From an uncultured Bacilli bacterium (GTDB taxonomy: Bacteria > Bacillota_I > Bacilli_A > RF39 > UBA660): DNA of 64,000 nucleotides. The position numbers and the translations under genes were made by a program. The stretch is taken from assembly GCA_934090795.1 (NCBI GenBank), contig CAKOJQ010000008.1, positions 1 through 64,000 of the forward strand, in the 5' to 3' direction. Below, one piece after another: positions 16,546 through 24,785 of this stretch; position 1 is the first letter of the stretch, and every line of letters begins with the position of its first letter. The notes below the pieces were generated by a model, which saw nothing but the letters and a program-made list of their open reading frames with translations, did not search any database and had not been told where the DNA came from.

Positions 16546-16590
16546 AACAAGTAAAAGTATTATCTTTGTGTAATATATATTTATAGAGGA
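16546..16590 (+). promoter_or_regulatory. Shared 45-bp regulatory block upstream of the SPOR-radC operon
   Basis: AACAAGTAAA (16546-16555), 5 bp, TATCTTTGT (16561-16569), 5 bp, then an A/T-alternating stretch ending TATAGAGGA (16582-16590). The same order with identical spacing occurs at 20014-20058 before comEA. 35 of the 45 aligned positions are identical by eye. Probably a promoter or activator site shared by radC and comEA-comEC. Confidence 0.55.
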
Positions 16591-16653
16591 ATTAAAACAT
16601 TTAACGACAAATTATTTAGAAAATAAGTCGTATATTATTCTTGGTGATAATAA

Positions 16654-17061
16654 ATGAAAAAAATAATTCCTTACATACTAGCAGTTATACTTGGTTATTT
16701 AATCTCAAATCTTATCTTTGATTATCAAAATATTAAGATGACTGGCTTTCAATTAGGTGTATATAATAATATTACACTGGCCAAAGAATATAGTAAAAAA
16801 TATCCATCATCAATCATTATTAAAGACGATGATGTTTATAGACTTTACTACAGTATTCTATCTAATAATGAGACAATATCTAAAATGGAAGATTACCTTA
16901 ATAAAAATAATATTGCCTTTTATAAAAAAGAAATATTAGTAAAAGATAATGGTTTAATTAAAGCCTTAAATAAATATGAAAAAAGTATGATTGAAGTAAG
17001 TGACGATGCTTTTAAAGCAATTAATGAAGTTATTATGGAAAGTTATGGAGGTGAAGTATGA
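16654..17061 (+). CDS. SPOR-domain membrane protein (SpoIIB position)
   Basis: 135 aa, SD GGTGAT. One transmembrane helix (residues 4-22, PYILAVILGYLISNLIF) followed by a SPOR-like domain: FQLGVYNNITLAKEYSKKYP, then VYRLYYSILSNNETISKMEDYL, the two repeats that bind denuded septal glycan. In Bacillus the SPOR protein SpoIIB lies just upstream of maf-radC-mreBCD; here the gene is directly upstream of radC and overlaps its start by 4 bp. It may act in engulfment or septum remodelling. The family match is by pattern. Confidence 0.6.
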   Translation: MKKIIPYILAVILGYLISNLIFDYQNIKMTGFQLGVYNNITLAKEYSKKYPSSIIIKDDDVYRLYYSILSNNETISKMEDYLNKNNIAFYKKEILVKDNGLIKALNKYEKSMIEVSDDAFKAINEVIMESYGGEV

Positions 17062-17741
17062 AAATAAAAGACATTCCTAAAAGTGAGCGTCCTAGAGAAA
17101 GATTGTTAAAATATGGAGTAGATAATTTATCTAATGAAGATTTAATTTCAATAATATTAGGAACTGGAACTAAAAATCTAAATGTTAGAGAATTAAGTAT
17201 TAATGTTTTAAAAGAAATTAAAAATTTAAATGATCTAAGTGATTTAAACGTTCAAGAACTAACCAGAATTAAAGGAATAGGAATAGTTAAGGCAATAAAT
17301 CTAGTTGCCGCTATTGAACTAGGTAAAAGAGTATGCAATCTAACAATTGAAAATAAGTTATCATTAAAAAATAGTACCTTAGTTAACAAATATTTTTCTA
17401 ATCTTATTGCTAGCCTAAAACAAGAAAATTTACTTGTTATATTGGTTAATAATGCTAAAAAATTAATTGACTATAAAATCATGTTTAAAGGTACTGATAT
17501 GGCTAGTTTAGTAAGTATTAAAGAAATACTTAATTATGCCCTTAAATTAAGAGCATCAGGCATTATCATAATGCATAATCATCCATCAGGTAATTTAAGT
17601 CCATCAGATGCAGATAAAATTCTAACCAATAAACTAATAGTGGCTGCAAATGCGGTTGAAATCCCATTATTAGATCATATTATAACTAGTGGCAAATCAT
17701 TTTATAGTTTTTTTGAAGGTGAAATAATCTATGAAAAATAA
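17058..17741 (+). CDS. radC: RadC/YsxA family JAMM-domain protein
   Basis: 227 aa, SD GGAGGTGA inside the preceding gene. Helix-hairpin-helix at residues about 65-85 (LTRIKGIGIVKAINLVAAIELGKR), then the JAB1/MPN-like domain with the metal motif H173-x-H175-P-S-G and P-S-x-x-D (Asp186). Despite its name, RadC is not a repair resolvase; it belongs to competence regulons in Bacillus and Streptococcus. The operon is preceded by the same 45-bp block as comEA. Confidence 0.95.
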   Translation: MKIKDIPKSERPRERLLKYGVDNLSNEDLISIILGTGTKNLNVRELSINVLKEIKNLNDLSDLNVQELTRIKGIGIVKAINLVAAIELGKRVCNLTIENKLSLKNSTLVNKYFSNLIASLKQENLLVILVNNAKKLIDYKIMFKGTDMASLVSIKEILNYALKLRASGIIIMHNHPSGNLSPSDADKILTNKLIVAANAVEIPLLDHIITSGKSFYSFFEGEIIYEK

Positions 17742-18339
17742 ATCAATCTTTTTTCTTATTTTATTAATAATAATTATATCTCGTAATTCTATCTTAAATC
17801 TAATTAATAATACACTTAAAATATTTCTAAACAAAGATAATACCTTAGAAATAAACTATTTAAATAATGAAATAACTCGCTTAAAGGAAGAATATAATAA
17901 ATTATTAGATTTTAAAAATAACATTAATATCGATGAAACATACATAATCACAAACGTATATAAAAATAATTATGGATTCGATAAATTAATAATTAATGGT
18001 GATAACTATAATTTATATGATGAAGTATTAACAAATGAAGGATTAATAGGCTATATTTCTAAAATAAATAATAAGTATTCAGAAATAAGTTACATCTATA
18101 ATACTAAAGTACCAGTAAGAATAAATAATAACTATGGTAAAATTATTTCTAGCGATAAAGATAATAATATAATTATAAGTGAAATAGATGACGCTAACTT
18201 AAATGATTCCGTTTATAGTGTTAACAATTCTTATATTGGGAAAGTAATAAAAATAAATAATATGGATTTAAATACAACAATAACCGTAAAACCAATTGAT
18301 TTAAAAAATATTGATTATGTTCTAGTAAGAAGTGTTTAA
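17731..18339 (+). CDS. mreC: Rod-shape-determining protein MreC
   Basis: 202 aa, start overlapping the radC end by 11 bp. One N-terminal transmembrane helix (residues 5-24), a coiled coil (TLEINYLNNEITRLKEEYNKLLDF), then the MreC double beta-barrel (TNVYKNNYGFDKLIINGDNYNLYDEVLTNEGLIGYISKI). Shorter than the usual 270-300 aa, with a short coiled coil. MreC scaffolds the lateral wall machinery outside the membrane. No mreB is found between radC and mreC, unlike Bacillus. Confidence 0.88.
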   Translation: MKNKSIFFLILLIIIISRNSILNLINNTLKIFLNKDNTLEINYLNNEITRLKEEYNKLLDFKNNINIDETYIITNVYKNNYGFDKLIINGDNYNLYDEVLTNEGLIGYISKINNKYSEISYIYNTKVPVRINNNYGKIISSDKDNNIIISEIDDANLNDSVYSVNNSYIGKVIKINNMDLNTTITVKPIDLKNIDYVLVRSV

Positions 18340-18340
18340 T

Positions 18341-18724
18341 ATGTTATTAGATTTTCTATCAGTTAATTATTTTAATATCTATTTAGTATCTATAATTATT
18401 TTTATATTTATTATAAATGATAAATTAATGTACTATATCTTATTATTAGACTTAATTATTAATGGTATTCCTTTTATATCTATGATTATAATTATTTTAT
18501 ATTATTTAAATAAGTCTATTTTAAAAAGAATAAACGCTAGTTTTATAAATAAATACATATTATCAATAATATATTATTTCTTATTTAGCATTATTCTATA
18601 TAGTATCTTTAATAAATTCAATTTATATATAATCAAATATTTAATTAATAATTTACCATTAAATCTAATATATTATTATATAAGTTTAAAAATAGTAGAT
18701 AGAAAGAATGAAAATTATGAATAA
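18341..18724 (+). CDS. mreD: MreD-like membrane protein
   Basis: 127 aa from ATG 18341, one base after the mreC stop (an in-frame GTG at 18332 overlaps mreC). Almost entirely hydrophobic, with four to five transmembrane segments, typical of MreD (LIINGIPFISMIIIILYY). Identification rests mostly on position after mreC and before spoIVFA. It would help hold the elongasome in the membrane. Confidence 0.75.
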   Translation: MLLDFLSVNYFNIYLVSIIIFIFIINDKLMYYILLLDLIINGIPFISMIIIILYYLNKSILKRINASFINKYILSIIYYFLFSIILYSIFNKFNLYIIKYLINNLPLNLIYYYISLKIVDRKNENYE

Positions 18725-19244
18725 GAAAAAATATGTTAAATCTTTATTTATAAGAGTATTAATAAGTATTGTTTTATTTCTAATTGTTGGTATATCTATA
18801 AATCGAAGTGATAAATTTCTTTTATTTTATAAAAACAATGTTTATGATAAAAACTTAAATTTTAGTAAAATAAGTAATTTTATTAATAAACACTTTGGTA
18901 AAACCTTTTATGTTGATGAAAATGTAACCTCAGTTAATAAAGAAATAAAGTATACTTCTTTTAATACATACAAAGATGGTGCCGTCTTGAATGATATTAA
19001 CAGCGTATATCCTTTTAAAAGTGGCATAGTAGTTTTTATAGGTGAAAAAGAAGATTATGGTAGCACTATAATTATCCAAGGAATGGATGGAGTAGATTAT
19101 TGGTATAGCAATATTACTGATATAGGAGTTAAGTTATATGACTATGTTGAAGATAAAAATATTATAGGCCATGCTAAAGATAATAAATTATATGTCTTAT
19201 TTATGAAAGATAATAAATTTTTAGATTATAATGATTATTTATAA
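18717..19244 (+). CDS. spoIVFA: Stage IV sporulation protein FA (LytM-like domain)
   Basis: 175 aa from ATG 18717 (in-frame ATG 18708 is possible; an AGAAAG SD suits 18717). One transmembrane helix (about residues 13-30) and a degenerate M23/LytM domain: YPFKSGIVVFIGEKEDYGSTIIIQGMDGVDYWYSNI. In Bacillus, SpoIVFA holds SpoIVFB inactive in the outer forespore membrane until SpoIVB cleaves it. It overlaps mreD by 8 bp and is followed by spoIVFB, the Bacillus order minus minC-minD. Confidence 0.82.
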   Translation: MNKKKYVKSLFIRVLISIVLFLIVGISINRSDKFLLFYKNNVYDKNLNFSKISNFINKHFGKTFYVDENVTSVNKEIKYTSFNTYKDGAVLNDINSVYPFKSGIVVFIGEKEDYGSTIIIQGMDGVDYWYSNITDIGVKLYDYVEDKNIIGHAKDNKLYVLFMKDNKFLDYNDYL

Positions 19245-19283
19245 TTTAGAAATATTATCTTTTTATTTAGAATAAATTATTAT

Positions 19284-20027
19284 ATGAAAATAAATATCCA
19301 TCCTTTAACAATTATTTTAACCTTAATTACTTTCTTATGTGGTCATTTTAATTATTTTTTAATTATCTTAACAATTATATTATTTCATGATTTAGGTCAT
19401 TTAAGTACTATGAAATTATTTAAAATAAAAGTATCTAAATTAACAATCTTACCATTTGGAAGTATTATTGATAGTGATTTAAAATATAATGAAAATACTT
19501 TAAAAAAAATATTAATTGCGACTGCTGGTGTATTATTTCAAATTATTTTATATTTAATATTTATTTTTTTATCTAAACAAGGATTTATAACCTATTTAAC
19601 ATATCAAATTTTTCTTAAATATAACAAATACATTATCTTATTTAATTTATTACCTATTATTCCTTTAGATGGATCTCAGTTATTATCTTATATATTAGAA
19701 ACCTTCCTACCATTTAAATTAAGTATATATTTAAAATGTATTATAAGTATAATTTTTTTAATTTTATTAGTGCTAATTAGTAATCCATCCCTAGATTTAT
19801 TAAATATAATTATTTTAAGTTTTTATAAAACTTATGAAGAACTTTTAAATATTAAAATAATTTATTATAAATTTTTACTAGAAAGATATCTTGAAAGACC
19901 TAATTTTAAAAAAGTAAAATATGTACATAATATTGATCAAATTTTTAAAAATCGTCTAAATTTTATTGGAAATATCAAAGAAATTACACTTTTAACAAAA
20001 AAGTTTGAAAAAAAACAAGTAAATTAG
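19284..20027 (+). CDS. spoIVFB: Stage IV sporulation protein FB, intramembrane metalloprotease
   Basis: 247 aa, no clear SD. Multi-pass site-2 protease: the zinc motif in the second helix reads HDLGH (35-39) instead of the usual HELGH, followed by LTILPFGS and the third ligand motif NLLPIIPLDGSQ (Asp129). A C-terminal CBS-like tail is shortened. It cuts pro-sigma-K after Ser18 (predicted). The Glu-to-Asp change at the catalytic base position is notable; everything else argues for a functional family member beside spoIVFA. Confidence 0.85.
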   Translation: MKINIHPLTIILTLITFLCGHFNYFLIILTIILFHDLGHLSTMKLFKIKVSKLTILPFGSIIDSDLKYNENTLKKILIATAGVLFQIILYLIFIFLSKQGFITYLTYQIFLKYNKYIILFNLLPIIPLDGSQLLSYILETFLPFKLSIYLKCIISIIFLILLVLISNPSLDLLNIIILSFYKTYEELLNIKIIYYKFLLERYLERPNFKKVKYVHNIDQIFKNRLNFIGNIKEITLLTKKFEKKQVN

Positions 20028-20058
20028 GTATCTTTGTACTAAATATATATATAGAGGA
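20014..20058 (+). promoter_or_regulatory. Shared 45-bp regulatory block upstream of comEA
   Basis: AACAAGTAAA (20014-20023), 5 bp, TATCTTTGT (20029-20037), then an A/T-alternating stretch ending TATAGAGGA (20050-20058) that runs into the comEA SD. Gap-free alignment with 16546-16590. It begins inside the last codons of spoIVFB. Confidence 0.55.
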
Positions 20059-20066
20059 GGTAAAAA

Positions 20067-20735
20067 ATGGAAAAGATATCATATTATAAAAAATATTTAA
20101 TCTTAGCATCATGTCTTGTTCTTTTTGCCGTGGCAGGAATTGGTTATTTTATGTTAAATAATAATGATTCAGTTATAACTGACGTTTTAGCAGAAACAAC
20201 AAGTACAACATCAGCGGTTAAAGAAGAAAGTATTAAGCTATATTTTGATATCAAAGGTAGTGTTAAAAAGCCAGGCGTATATGAATTTACCCAAGGTGAT
20301 AAAATTATCGACGCTATTAATAAAGCTGGCGGTTTAACTAAAAATGCAACTACAAATAATTTAAATCTTAGTAAAAAATTAACTAATGAAATGGTTATTT
20401 ATGTATTTAGCAAAAATGAGTTAACAACTACAAAAGCTTTAGAGCCAGTAAGTAATGCTTCAGAGTGCAAATGTGAAACTATTGAAATTAATAATTGTGT
20501 TGATAAAAATACTACTAATGAATCAAATAAGGATACTGTTCCTGCTAAAATAAATATCAATACTGATAATAAAGAAAAGCTTATGACTATCAGTGGTATT
20601 GGTTCTAGTAAAGCAGATGCTATAATTGAATATCGTACTAAAAATGGTAATTTTAAAACCACTGAAGATATTATGAACGTGAGTGGAATTAGTAAAACAA
20701 TCTATGACAAGATTAAAGATACTATTACAGTCTAA
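20067..20735 (+). CDS. comEA: Competence protein ComEA
   Basis: 222 aa, SD GAGGAGGT. Transmembrane anchor at residues 10-29, a Thr/Ser-rich linker, a SLBB domain at about 57-115 (LYFDIKGSVKKPGVYEF), a Cys-containing linker (ECKCETIEINNC) and a C-terminal pair of helix-hairpin-helix motifs (KININTDNKEKLMTISGIG, TEDIMNVSGISKTIYDKIKD). ComEA binds incoming double-stranded DNA outside the membrane and hands it to ComEC. It overlaps comEC. Confidence 0.94.
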   Translation: MEKISYYKKYLILASCLVLFAVAGIGYFMLNNNDSVITDVLAETTSTTSAVKEESIKLYFDIKGSVKKPGVYEFTQGDKIIDAINKAGGLTKNATTNNLNLSKKLTNEMVIYVFSKNELTTTKALEPVSNASECKCETIEINNCVDKNTTNESNKDTVPAKININTDNKEKLMTISGIGSSKADAIIEYRTKNGNFKTTEDIMNVSGISKTIYDKIKDTITV

Positions 20736-22704
20736 TATAATATTTTATTGTCTATTAATAGTTACCATTTTATATGTTGGTATTAAAGTAAAGATAGGCT
20801 ATACCAGTAAGATTAATGTAAATGAAGAATTTACTGGTATAGTAACTACCATAATTAAAAAAGAAAACTCCTTTAAATTAACTATTAAAGGTAAAGAAAA
20901 ATTAATAGTTTATATAAATAATATTGATAATCTCGAATTAGGCGATAAAGCAACAGTAAGCGGAGAATATGTTTTACCTAAAAAAGCAACTATTCCTAAC
21001 AATTTTGACTATCAAAAATATTTATATAACAATCATATATTTTATATTATGTATGCAAAAGAATTAAAAATACTAAAAAAGAATCAAAATATTATATATG
21101 AGACAAAAAAACATATTTTAAATAAAACAAATAATTATAAAAATAGAGGTTATTTAAATGCTTTTATAATTGGCGATAAAACTGATTTAGAATTTTATGA
21201 AACCTATCAAAATAATGGGATAAGTCATCTATTTGCCTTAAGTGGTATGCATATTAGTATGCTTTCATTAATAATTTATAAATTAGTAAATAAATTTAAA
21301 CATAAAGATCTAATAGTTGTTATGTTTCTATTATTTTATGTAACTTTAACTAACTTTTCAGCAAGTATCTTAAGAACGATAATCTTTTTTATTATTCTTA
21401 AATTAAATAAGAAACTAGATTTAAATATAAGTACCAAAAATTCTTTATTATTAACGTTATCTATAATGATGATTTATAATCCCTTAATTATTTTTGATAT
21501 AGGTTTTCAATATTCGAGTTTAGTTACGATTGGCTTAATAGTAAGCACTAAATATTATAAAAAGAATTATTTTTACAATTTATTTATAACTTCATTTATA
21601 GCTATTTTGTTTAGTTTACCAATAACACTTTATAATAATTATGAATTAAACTTATTGTCTATTATAAATAACCTAATAAATGTTCCCTTAATAACATTTA
21701 TTATTTATCCATTAAGCTTATTAACATTTATTTTAAAGTTTTTAGAACCTATCTATAATTTAACTATAAATTTACTTGAGTTTATTAACAATCTAAGTAG
21801 CATATTTTCTTTAACCATAATTGTACCTAAAGTTAATATTATCTTTTATTTAATTTATTATATTCTTATTTATTTATACATTGAATCTAACAATAAGAAA
21901 TATATTTTAATAGCTTGTTTATATCTTCTATCATTTAAATTAAAACCATTTATAGATCTCAATAATTATGTTTATTATCTAGATGTTGGGCAGGGCGATT
22001 CATCTTTAATTATATACAATGATGAGGTAGTAATGATTGATACTGGCGGTATAAGTAATTTTTTCGTTAGTTCAGGAAGTATTAAACTTTTGAAGTCATT
22101 AGGTTATTCTCATATAGATTATCTAATTCTAACGCATGGAGACTCTGATCATATGGGAGATAGTATTTATTTAATAAATAATTATAATATAAAAAATGTT
22201 GTTTTAAATAATGATAGTTTTAATGAACTAGAAATAAATTTAATAAACGAATTAAAAAATAAAAAGATAAAATATTATCAGAATGTTAAGAAGATACCAA
22301 TAAGTAATAACATAATTACGATATTAAATACTAAAGAATATGATAATGAGAACGATAATAGTAATGTGATTTATATAGAATTAAATAATTATAAATTTAT
22401 GTTTATGGGTGATGCCGGAGTAGATAAAGAAAAGGATATATTAGAAAGATATAATATATCGAATATAGATGTATTAAAAGTAGGGCATCATGGAAGTAAG
22501 ACAAGTAGTAGTAAAAGTTTTATTAATAAGATAAAACCAAAATACTCTATTATTAGTGTTGGAAAGAATAATAGGTATGGTCATCCAAATAAGGAAGTAT
22601 TAAATAATCTAGATCATTCAAAAATATATAGAACAGATGAGGACGGAAGCATTATGTTTAAGATTAAAAATAATAAATTAAAAATTGAGACTTGTAGTCC
22701 GTAG
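20704..22704 (+). CDS. comEC: Competence protein ComEC (DNA uptake channel)
   Basis: 666 aa from ATG 20704 (GTG 20683 is an alternative; both overlap comEA). N-terminal OB-like domain, a central competence domain of about ten transmembrane helices (HLFALSGMHISMLSLI, ILRTIIFFIILKLNKKLDL), and a C-terminal metallo-beta-lactamase-like domain with LDVGQGDSSLI, LTHGDSDHMGD and KVGHHGSKTSS, proposed to degrade the non-transported strand. The last 54 codons (22543-22704) have a second, diverged copy downstream at 23732-23893; the two share a 23-bp identical junction (22540-22562). Confidence 0.94.
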   Translation: MTRLKILLQSNIIFYCLLIVTILYVGIKVKIGYTSKINVNEEFTGIVTTIIKKENSFKLTIKGKEKLIVYINNIDNLELGDKATVSGEYVLPKKATIPNNFDYQKYLYNNHIFYIMYAKELKILKKNQNIIYETKKHILNKTNNYKNRGYLNAFIIGDKTDLEFYETYQNNGISHLFALSGMHISMLSLIIYKLVNKFKHKDLIVVMFLLFYVTLTNFSASILRTIIFFIILKLNKKLDLNISTKNSLLLTLSIMMIYNPLIIFDIGFQYSSLVTIGLIVSTKYYKKNYFYNLFITSFIAILFSLPITLYNNYELNLLSIINNLINVPLITFIIYPLSLLTFILKFLEPIYNLTINLLEFINNLSSIFSLTIIVPKVNIIFYLIYYILIYLYIESNNKKYILIACLYLLSFKLKPFIDLNNYVYYLDVGQGDSSLIIYNDEVVMIDTGGISNFFVSSGSIKLLKSLGYSHIDYLILTHGDSDHMGDSIYLINNYNIKNVVLNNDSFNELEINLINELKNKKIKYYQNVKKIPISNNIITILNTKEYDNENDNSNVIYIELNNYKFMFMGDAGVDKEKDILERYNISNIDVLKVGHHGSKTSSSKSFINKIKPKYSIISVGKNNRYGHPNKEVLNNLDHSKIYRTDEDGSIMFKIKNNKLKIETCSP

Positions 22705-22715
22705 AAAGGAGTAAT

Positions 22716-23600
22716 ATGAACTATTATAATGAAATAAAAAGTGAACTTTTAAATAATGAGATAAATAGAAAAGTAAAAAATTATTCAATTAATAAGAGTG
22801 ATTTAATTACTTATTATAATGTAGGTAAAATGTTAAGTGAAGCTGGTAAACATTATGGCGAAGGAATTATAAATGAATATTCAAGTAAATTGAGTATAGA
22901 TATTGGTAAGGGGTATGGCCCATCAAATTTAAAAAGAATGAGACAATTTTATTATATGATAGAAAAAGGTGTGGCAATGCCACACCAATTAAGTTGGTCA
23001 CATGTTCTTATGATACTTCCATTAGATGATATAAATGAAATAAATTATTATATTGATGTTACTATTAATAATAATATTGGATATAGAGAATTAGGAAAAA
23101 AGATTAAAAATAATGAATATCAAAGATTAGACATTAAAACAAAAAATAAATTGGTAAATAAATTAGAAACTAATGTGATAGATTTTGTTAAAAATCCTAT
23201 ATTAATTAAGAACGGTTATAAATATGAAAATATATCAGAAAAGCTATTACAAAAACTAATATTTGAAGATATTACATCATTTATGAAAGAGTTAGGGACA
23301 GGATTTAGTTTTATAGATAATGAATTTAAAATTAAAGTAGGTAATAGTTATAATTATATAGATTTACTTTTATATAATATAAGATTTAAGTGTTATGTTG
23401 TTATTGAATTAAAAGTAACTAGATTAAATTCAAATCATACAGGACAAATTCAAAATTATATGAATTATATTGATAAAAATATTAAAGGAATGGATGATAA
23501 TAAAACTGTTGGAATAATAATTTGTAAGCAAGACAATGAATATGTAATTAAATATTGCTCTGATGATAGAATAATTGCTAGAGAATATGAATTAATATGA
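22716..23600 (+). CDS. DUF1016 / YhcG-type PD-(D/E)XK nuclease-domain protein, copy 1
   Basis: 294 aa, SD AAAGGAG, 11 bp after comEC. N-terminal DUF1016_N domain (YYNVGKMLSEAGKHYGEGIINEYSSKLS, NLKRMRQFYYMIEK, QLSWSHVLMILP), then a YhcG-like nuclease domain: LLQKLIFEDITSFMKELGTGFSFI, YIDLLLYNIRFKCYVVIELKVTRL (D-x(n)-E-x-K core), GQIQNYMNYIDKNIKG. The biological role of this family is unsettled; members occur in defence and mobile contexts. Intact, unlike the two copies that follow. A 19-bp palindrome lies within the gene at 22968-22986. Confidence 0.88.
   Translation: MNYYNEIKSELLNNEINRKVKNYSINKSDLITYYNVGKMLSEAGKHYGEGIINEYSSKLSIDIGKGYGPSNLKRMRQFYYMIEKGVAMPHQLSWSHVLMILPLDDINEINYYIDVTINNNIGYRELGKKIKNNEYQRLDIKTKNKLVNKLETNVIDFVKNPILIKNGYKYENISEKLLQKLIFEDITSFMKELGTGFSFIDNEFKIKVGNSYNYIDLLLYNIRFKCYVVIELKVTRLNSNHTGQIQNYMNYIDKNIKGMDDNKTVGIIICKQDNEYVIKYCSDDRIIAREYELI
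22968..22986 (+). repeat. Intragenic palindrome in DUF1016 copy 1
   Basis: GGTGTGGCA-A-TGCCACACC, a perfect 9-bp inverted repeat around one central base, GC-rich in very AT-rich surroundings. It encodes the variable stretch between IEK and HQLSWSH. The two neighbouring paralogues have different inverted repeats at the same place. Confidence 0.8.
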
Positions 23601-23728
23601 TTTAATGTATAAGATATGATAATATGTTTAAAATGTTGAAAAGTTGAAAGATTTAATTAAGCAAAGAAAAAACAAACGAATAAATCATAAAAAGTCAAAA
23701 AATAATTAATTTAAAACATTAAAATTTT

Positions 23729-23893
23729 AAATACTCTATTATTAGTGTTGGTAAAAACAATAGATATGGACATCCTAAACAATCAGTACTAGATATACTT
23801 GAAAGTTCTAAAATATATCGTACTGATTTAGAAGGCACAATTGAAATTAAATTAAATAAAAAGGGATATAAGATAAATACTTATGAAATTTAA
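23729..23893 (+). pseudogene. Second copy of the comEC 3' end (tail fragment)
   Basis: After a 23-bp stretch identical to 22540-22562, the sequence encodes YSIISVGKNNRYGHP and a further 38 residues up to a stop at 23893. This is exactly as long as the ComEC tail (54 codons with stop) and clearly homologous but diverged (IYRTDLEG versus IYRTDEDG). It lacks the rest of comEC. It marks a past tandem duplication or tail-replacement event involving comEC and the DUF1016 gene. Confidence 0.8.
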
Positions 23894-23917
23894 AATACAT
23901 ACACGAAAGAAGGAAAA

Positions 23918-24770
23918 ATGAATTATTATGAAGAGATAAAAAACGAATTAATAAATAATGAAATAAATAAAAAAGTAAAAAATTATTTAGTAAACAGTAA
24001 AGACTTAGAAACAAGATATAATGTTGGAAAGTTATTAAGTGAAGCCGGTAAAAAATACGGAGAAGGTATAATAAATGAGTATTCTAAAAAGTTAACATTT
24101 GAACTTGGAAAAGGTTATAATGTAACAAATTTAAAAAGATACAGACAATTTTATCTATTGATTCAAAAAGGTGCCCGAATGGGGCACCAATTAAGTTGGA
24201 GTCATTATCGAGAATTATTATATTGAACTTTGCGATAGTCAAATAATTACAAGAGATGAATTAAAAAATCGAATTAAATCCAAAGAATATGAAAGATTAA
24301 GTGAAAGAACCAAAGAAAAACTTATTGCAAATGAACAACCTCTATTGCCTGATTTAGTAAAGAATCCAATATTAATTAAAAACACAAATAAATATAATGA
24401 AATATCTGAAAAGATCTTACAGCAAATTATATTAGAAGATATTAAAAATTTTATGAAAGAATTAGGGAATGGATTTAGTTATATTAGCAATGAGTATCCT
24501 ATTAAGATAGGAAATAATTATAATTACATAGATTTACTGTTATACAACATAGAGTTTAATTGTTATGTTGTAGTAGAACTTAAAGTAACCAGATTAAAGA
24601 AAGAACATATCGGACAGATAGAAGTTTATATGAATTATGTAGACAAAGATTTAAAGAAATTCAATCAAGATAAAACAATTGGAATAATTGTGTGTAGAGA
24701 AAATAATGAATATATTATTGAATATTGTAGCGATAAAAGAATTATAGCTAGAAATTATGAATTAATATAG
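23918..24770 (+). pseudogene. DUF1016 / YhcG-type nuclease gene, copy 2, frameshifted
   Basis: 23918-24226 encodes the DUF1016_N domain up to QLSWSHYRELLY and a stop. The next frame resumes at once (YIELCDSQIITRDELKNRIK) and runs through an intact nuclease half (ELGNGFSYISNEYPIKI, YIDLLLYNIEFNCYVVVELKVTR) to 24770. Compared with copy 1, about a dozen residues around the join are missing. The deletion lies at a short repeat (GAATTATTA / AATTATTATATTGAA type), so slippage probably caused it. Both halves are otherwise undamaged, so the break looks recent. SD AGAAGGA precedes the start. Confidence 0.8.
24170..24188 (+). repeat. Intragenic palindrome in DUF1016 copy 2
   Basis: GGTGCCC (24170-24176), GAATG, GGGCACC (24182-24188): a 7-bp perfect inverted repeat, 19 bp in total, at the same codons as the palindrome of copy 1 but with a different arm sequence. 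Confidence 0.8.
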
Positions 24771-24785
24771 AAAGAGGGAAGATAA

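Noticed and set aside
20399..20662. Minus-strand 87-aa frame inside comEA
   Set aside because: Opposite-strand shadow of a well-supported gene.
22540..23751. 23-bp direct repeats as phage or integrative-element attachment sites
   Set aside because: No integrase or excisionase lies between them and the unit is only 1.2 kb with a homologous comEC tail, so duplication or homologous recombination explains it better.
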